NCBI GenBank assembly: GCA_031283665.1 | Contig: JAITBJ010000046.1 | Coordinates: 1 to 23,423 of the forward strand | Source: Candidatus Opitulatrix cubana | GTDB lineage: Bacteria; Actinomycetota; Actinomycetes; Actinomycetales; Bifidobacteriaceae | Length of the DNA stretch: 23,423 bases | Reading direction: 5' to 3' | Shown: positions 23,381 to 23,423 of the stretch, piece by piece | Position numbering within the stretch: position 1 is the first letter of the stretch | Layout of the letters: every line of letters starts with the position of its first letter | Notes under the pieces: model-generated | Database searches by the model: none | Told to the model about the DNA's origin: nothing | What the model saw: the letters and a program-made list of their open reading frames with translations, nothing else | Program-made: the position numbers and the translations under genes

Positions 23381-23423
23381 AACTTTGAGTTTGAGTCCAT
23401 AATCATCAGATACAGGTATATAA
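16961..23423 (-). CDS. Giant tandem Ig-like repeat protein, N-terminus beyond window
   Basis: One uninterrupted frame from the right edge to the TAA at 16961-16963, at least 2153 residues. The TTG at 23339-23341 is not the start: the frame continues to the edge and reads YIPVSDDYGLKLKVGV, the tail of another repeat. About 21 repeats of roughly 95-110 residues follow, each with F-x-P-x-(I/L)-x-G, (K/V)-V-(G/N)-x-x-L, (G)-(L/V)-P, W…Y-x-W, Y-x-P…D-(V/L)-G-K-x-(I/L)-x-V-x-(V/A)-(T/K) and G-Y-x-(D/N)-S. Some carry a Cys pair (WQRCTNACDSSNNW at about 21600-21645; WQLCSANCED). This is the Ig-like repeat common in secreted actinobacterial proteins. Copies are diverged, so the array is old. The C-terminus ends on a repeat, with no LPxTG, SLH or membrane helix, so any anchor or signal peptide must be N-terminal. 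Adhesion or surface structure is inferred. Confidence 0.9.
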   Translation of the reverse strand, partial: YIPVSDDYGLKLKVGVKTVNAILPAAYLSYGTAADSLLAKYIISEKVDKGDPLPADTLKFDPNYKDAKVGSLLDVIGVPSDWQLKPGSCKITLSDGTDVTGSIYAKCDDKQISYIPNADDLKKSVTFSGIWTKEHFNDSALSIKSGVIQKGDGVRAPLEITGLLENNMTVYLDGIDLHDWKLSTCKLYKTKAGEADGFIQDCVEQKDRQFRIDSDLVGYSLKLETSYTRDGYNDGSGEYTSSVITPGDYPYPTQLSMISNASSEQGNLIRVNNQVLATGIPDDSTGWKSEINWQLCSANCEDQSAVWTNAGETSQLYMPLVDNLGKFLRVTAHVTKLGYNPTDLYSEPSEILPSTDPVFDPQIVGDLNVNQVLTAVNIPYADGVHWSDISYKWFSKNPGTFVIEELTNFKDRQIIIDKSLLGLQLMVEVTAKNDDQGVITKSSVWTNPVSQGQLPTFRASIIGDPKVNSQLLVQGLPPKETGWDTAEYQWFITVGENPDIYNPIVGQTDPYYRIGPDALGKRVLVRVTLSSSDGSFTPIEDFEYAGTDDSNPKGQLIAKGEPTDFTPTLLGQDSMNSLLSVQGILDPAEYDSTYQWQRCTNACDSSNNWTNILNATESTYRSAKADVGNQVRAEVTATHKTLGDAYDSSVEYTDSKLIKKAGGVQFKPALSGDFVVNSIISAVGFPNSDWKIDQCVWHLYNTQSQLVRTVQGVPTDNINGCRPYIISSLDLGLRAQLTAHAYHITDSDYYEDGTGSSDVSAQIAKANLPDFSLSLATPGKVGSSVVALGVPLTIDGATFEYNWQKQETPTSKPINVSNSSDDFLIITPDFYNYYLALTVKISIPGYNDYYATAQTTSKVALGDSIGFTPSILGLPKIGEQLVPGNLPDPTLGWTLSYSWITDDGKKVSDNRIYEPGVDDVGKNIAVEVKASRTGYADSIVKSENVGPVIGGDSISFTPNIGGLDSEKNAKIGSALQALDMPDISTGWTVNYAWYYFDSAASTYTKIANSDNKDYMPGVSEIDKTIALGATATRPGYIDSVAYSEPAKVVKANFPDYTADFGTDAKVDSALQIKFSPELDTSDANSATYQWYLANDETADGNIISSAITDNYMVPESDQGKYIYAKITLSKPGFNDKVLATSRDFISETIDPTFTPAFLDASNNEFGRILTLDPASLLQSPYEFSHMALYAQVGDTPNPGSDYYISGVVTPSVALDDPFVLGKKVYAKVVMTDPGTKAVVGQTASFGPIVNGEIPDFTPVISNTSPKVDDILSVSGLPAKSSTDSAASPDFEYLYKWMASGDLVSTDSQYKVTGADVGKTITVEVTVLRDCYNSKAAVSAPTSVVLEGAIVDFSPYLVGSFVVGEGAITVDGIVSGYNQAYEVQMCSNPADESTCAALNPQPAFTGNSFALTDNMIGQNIRVKVTLSKQYYEDSVAYTSISGKVHDADALKDFQPTIAGTPKVGDVISAAGQITEVDPITGNPIDYKYTYQWQESSDGVTFTNINGATDINYKIPVAAYAENESGQPSGYLRVQVTVSRDSYADVARFSNFEIVQKGDIPFDANEVKYCSGNLSGDINVVYRVDIPLSVCGLPKNFSDSQFSTDYKWYIADSVDSQAPVLVSSDATYTPIVSDVNKFLITKIHLLADGYNDKEIVVNSGGNKVAKGEAVDLSSATLNNFSPKVADTIRLMGLPQNGWQITYQVYDAQAVSTPLYKCTFTDQAQCRDSFSVTPNMYDKQLSVVIEAKRNGYETSNATLPFTNLVGKGNPIDFSPVIAPRSGENIKVDSVLEIQGVPKVGDTSLPFNDFTVDYSWIDQADHLVSDRAVFTPDPSLAGQDLKCEIIVKSVGFEDSIENCLAVRVDLGNKISLQGAFINGVFQSKHFLTLEGFPDITEGWALDTVIWYSCKNLNDSPDQCNTLSSVVNQFPDYSKNPPSFELTDSQVGMFIKAYIKFTKGGFLDSDAVLSAPNAVAVGAPPYFQPEITNGGKVGDRLVALGAPSEFSGWLPKYQWFANGKVIPNNRGSDFVPTSDYLGKNISVSITIYNPNPGYENMSVTKKSSTVNIGLGSSLTAGVNGYNPKIVYYPGFIYSYYLIHGSQAGSLGWQESVSWRESGRIVPGEINNYWVVDSQQNNVSAVLDLSRPGYKSNQITVHE

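Overview
The window is an AT-rich chromosomal segment of a bacterium that is most likely a low-GC member of the Actinomycetota, with a bifidobacteria-like flavour. The evidence is the sequence style of the ATP synthase a subunit, a XerC ending in AHPRA, actinobacterial-type SLH repeats, a giant protein built from the 'W-x-R-C…Y-x-P…DVGK-x-L…GY' Ig-like repeat common in actinobacteria, and apparent leaderless promoters. UGA is used as a stop, so the code is standard. No phage, transposon, CRISPR or plasmid gene is visible. The species cannot be named from the window; a host-associated low-GC lineage such as 'Candidatus Ancillula' is only a guess.

Layout. Positions 1-138 hold the 3' end of folD (+), sharing its stop with convergent tdk. 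The pair atpB-tdk is on the minus strand; divergent from it lie a 5-formyl-THF cyclo-ligase gene and xerC (+). Then come three blocks on the minus strand: yraN-comM-dprA (DNA uptake/processing cluster, 5768-2939), and gatC-gatA-gatB plus an 83-codon gene (9453-5893), the tRNA-dependent amidotransferase that makes Gln-tRNA and/or Asn-tRNA by transamidation. A 379-bp AT-rich spacer leads to a secreted SLH-domain surface protein (+, 9833-12337). Next is map (-), a tRNA-Ser(UGA) (-) and, divergent, a tRNA-Leu(UAA) (+) that runs one base short of a gtrA-like membrane gene and a HIT-family gene. The minus-strand block eno-rpiB-rRNA/tRNA methyltransferase follows (16870-14317). The right 6.5 kb is one open frame, cut by the window edge, encoding at least 2153 residues in about 21 Ig-like repeats.

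How it fits together. Most genes are housekeeping (folate, nucleotide salvage, ATP synthase, glycolysis/pentose phosphate, translation quality). The two large proteins are accessory and look like cell-surface material. The most striking non-coding signal is a repeated promoter layout, TGN-TANNNT followed by six bases and then ATG, seen at atpB, the cyclo-ligase, xerC and gatC, with matching extended -10 boxes just before both tRNAs. It predicts leaderless mRNAs for genes at the head of units, whereas most genes inside operons, and eno, carry Shine-Dalgarno sequences. The second is the tRNA-Leu(UAA), which has a class II (leucine-type) D-arm but a short variable loop and whose 3' acceptor strand sits where the ribosome site of gtrA should be.
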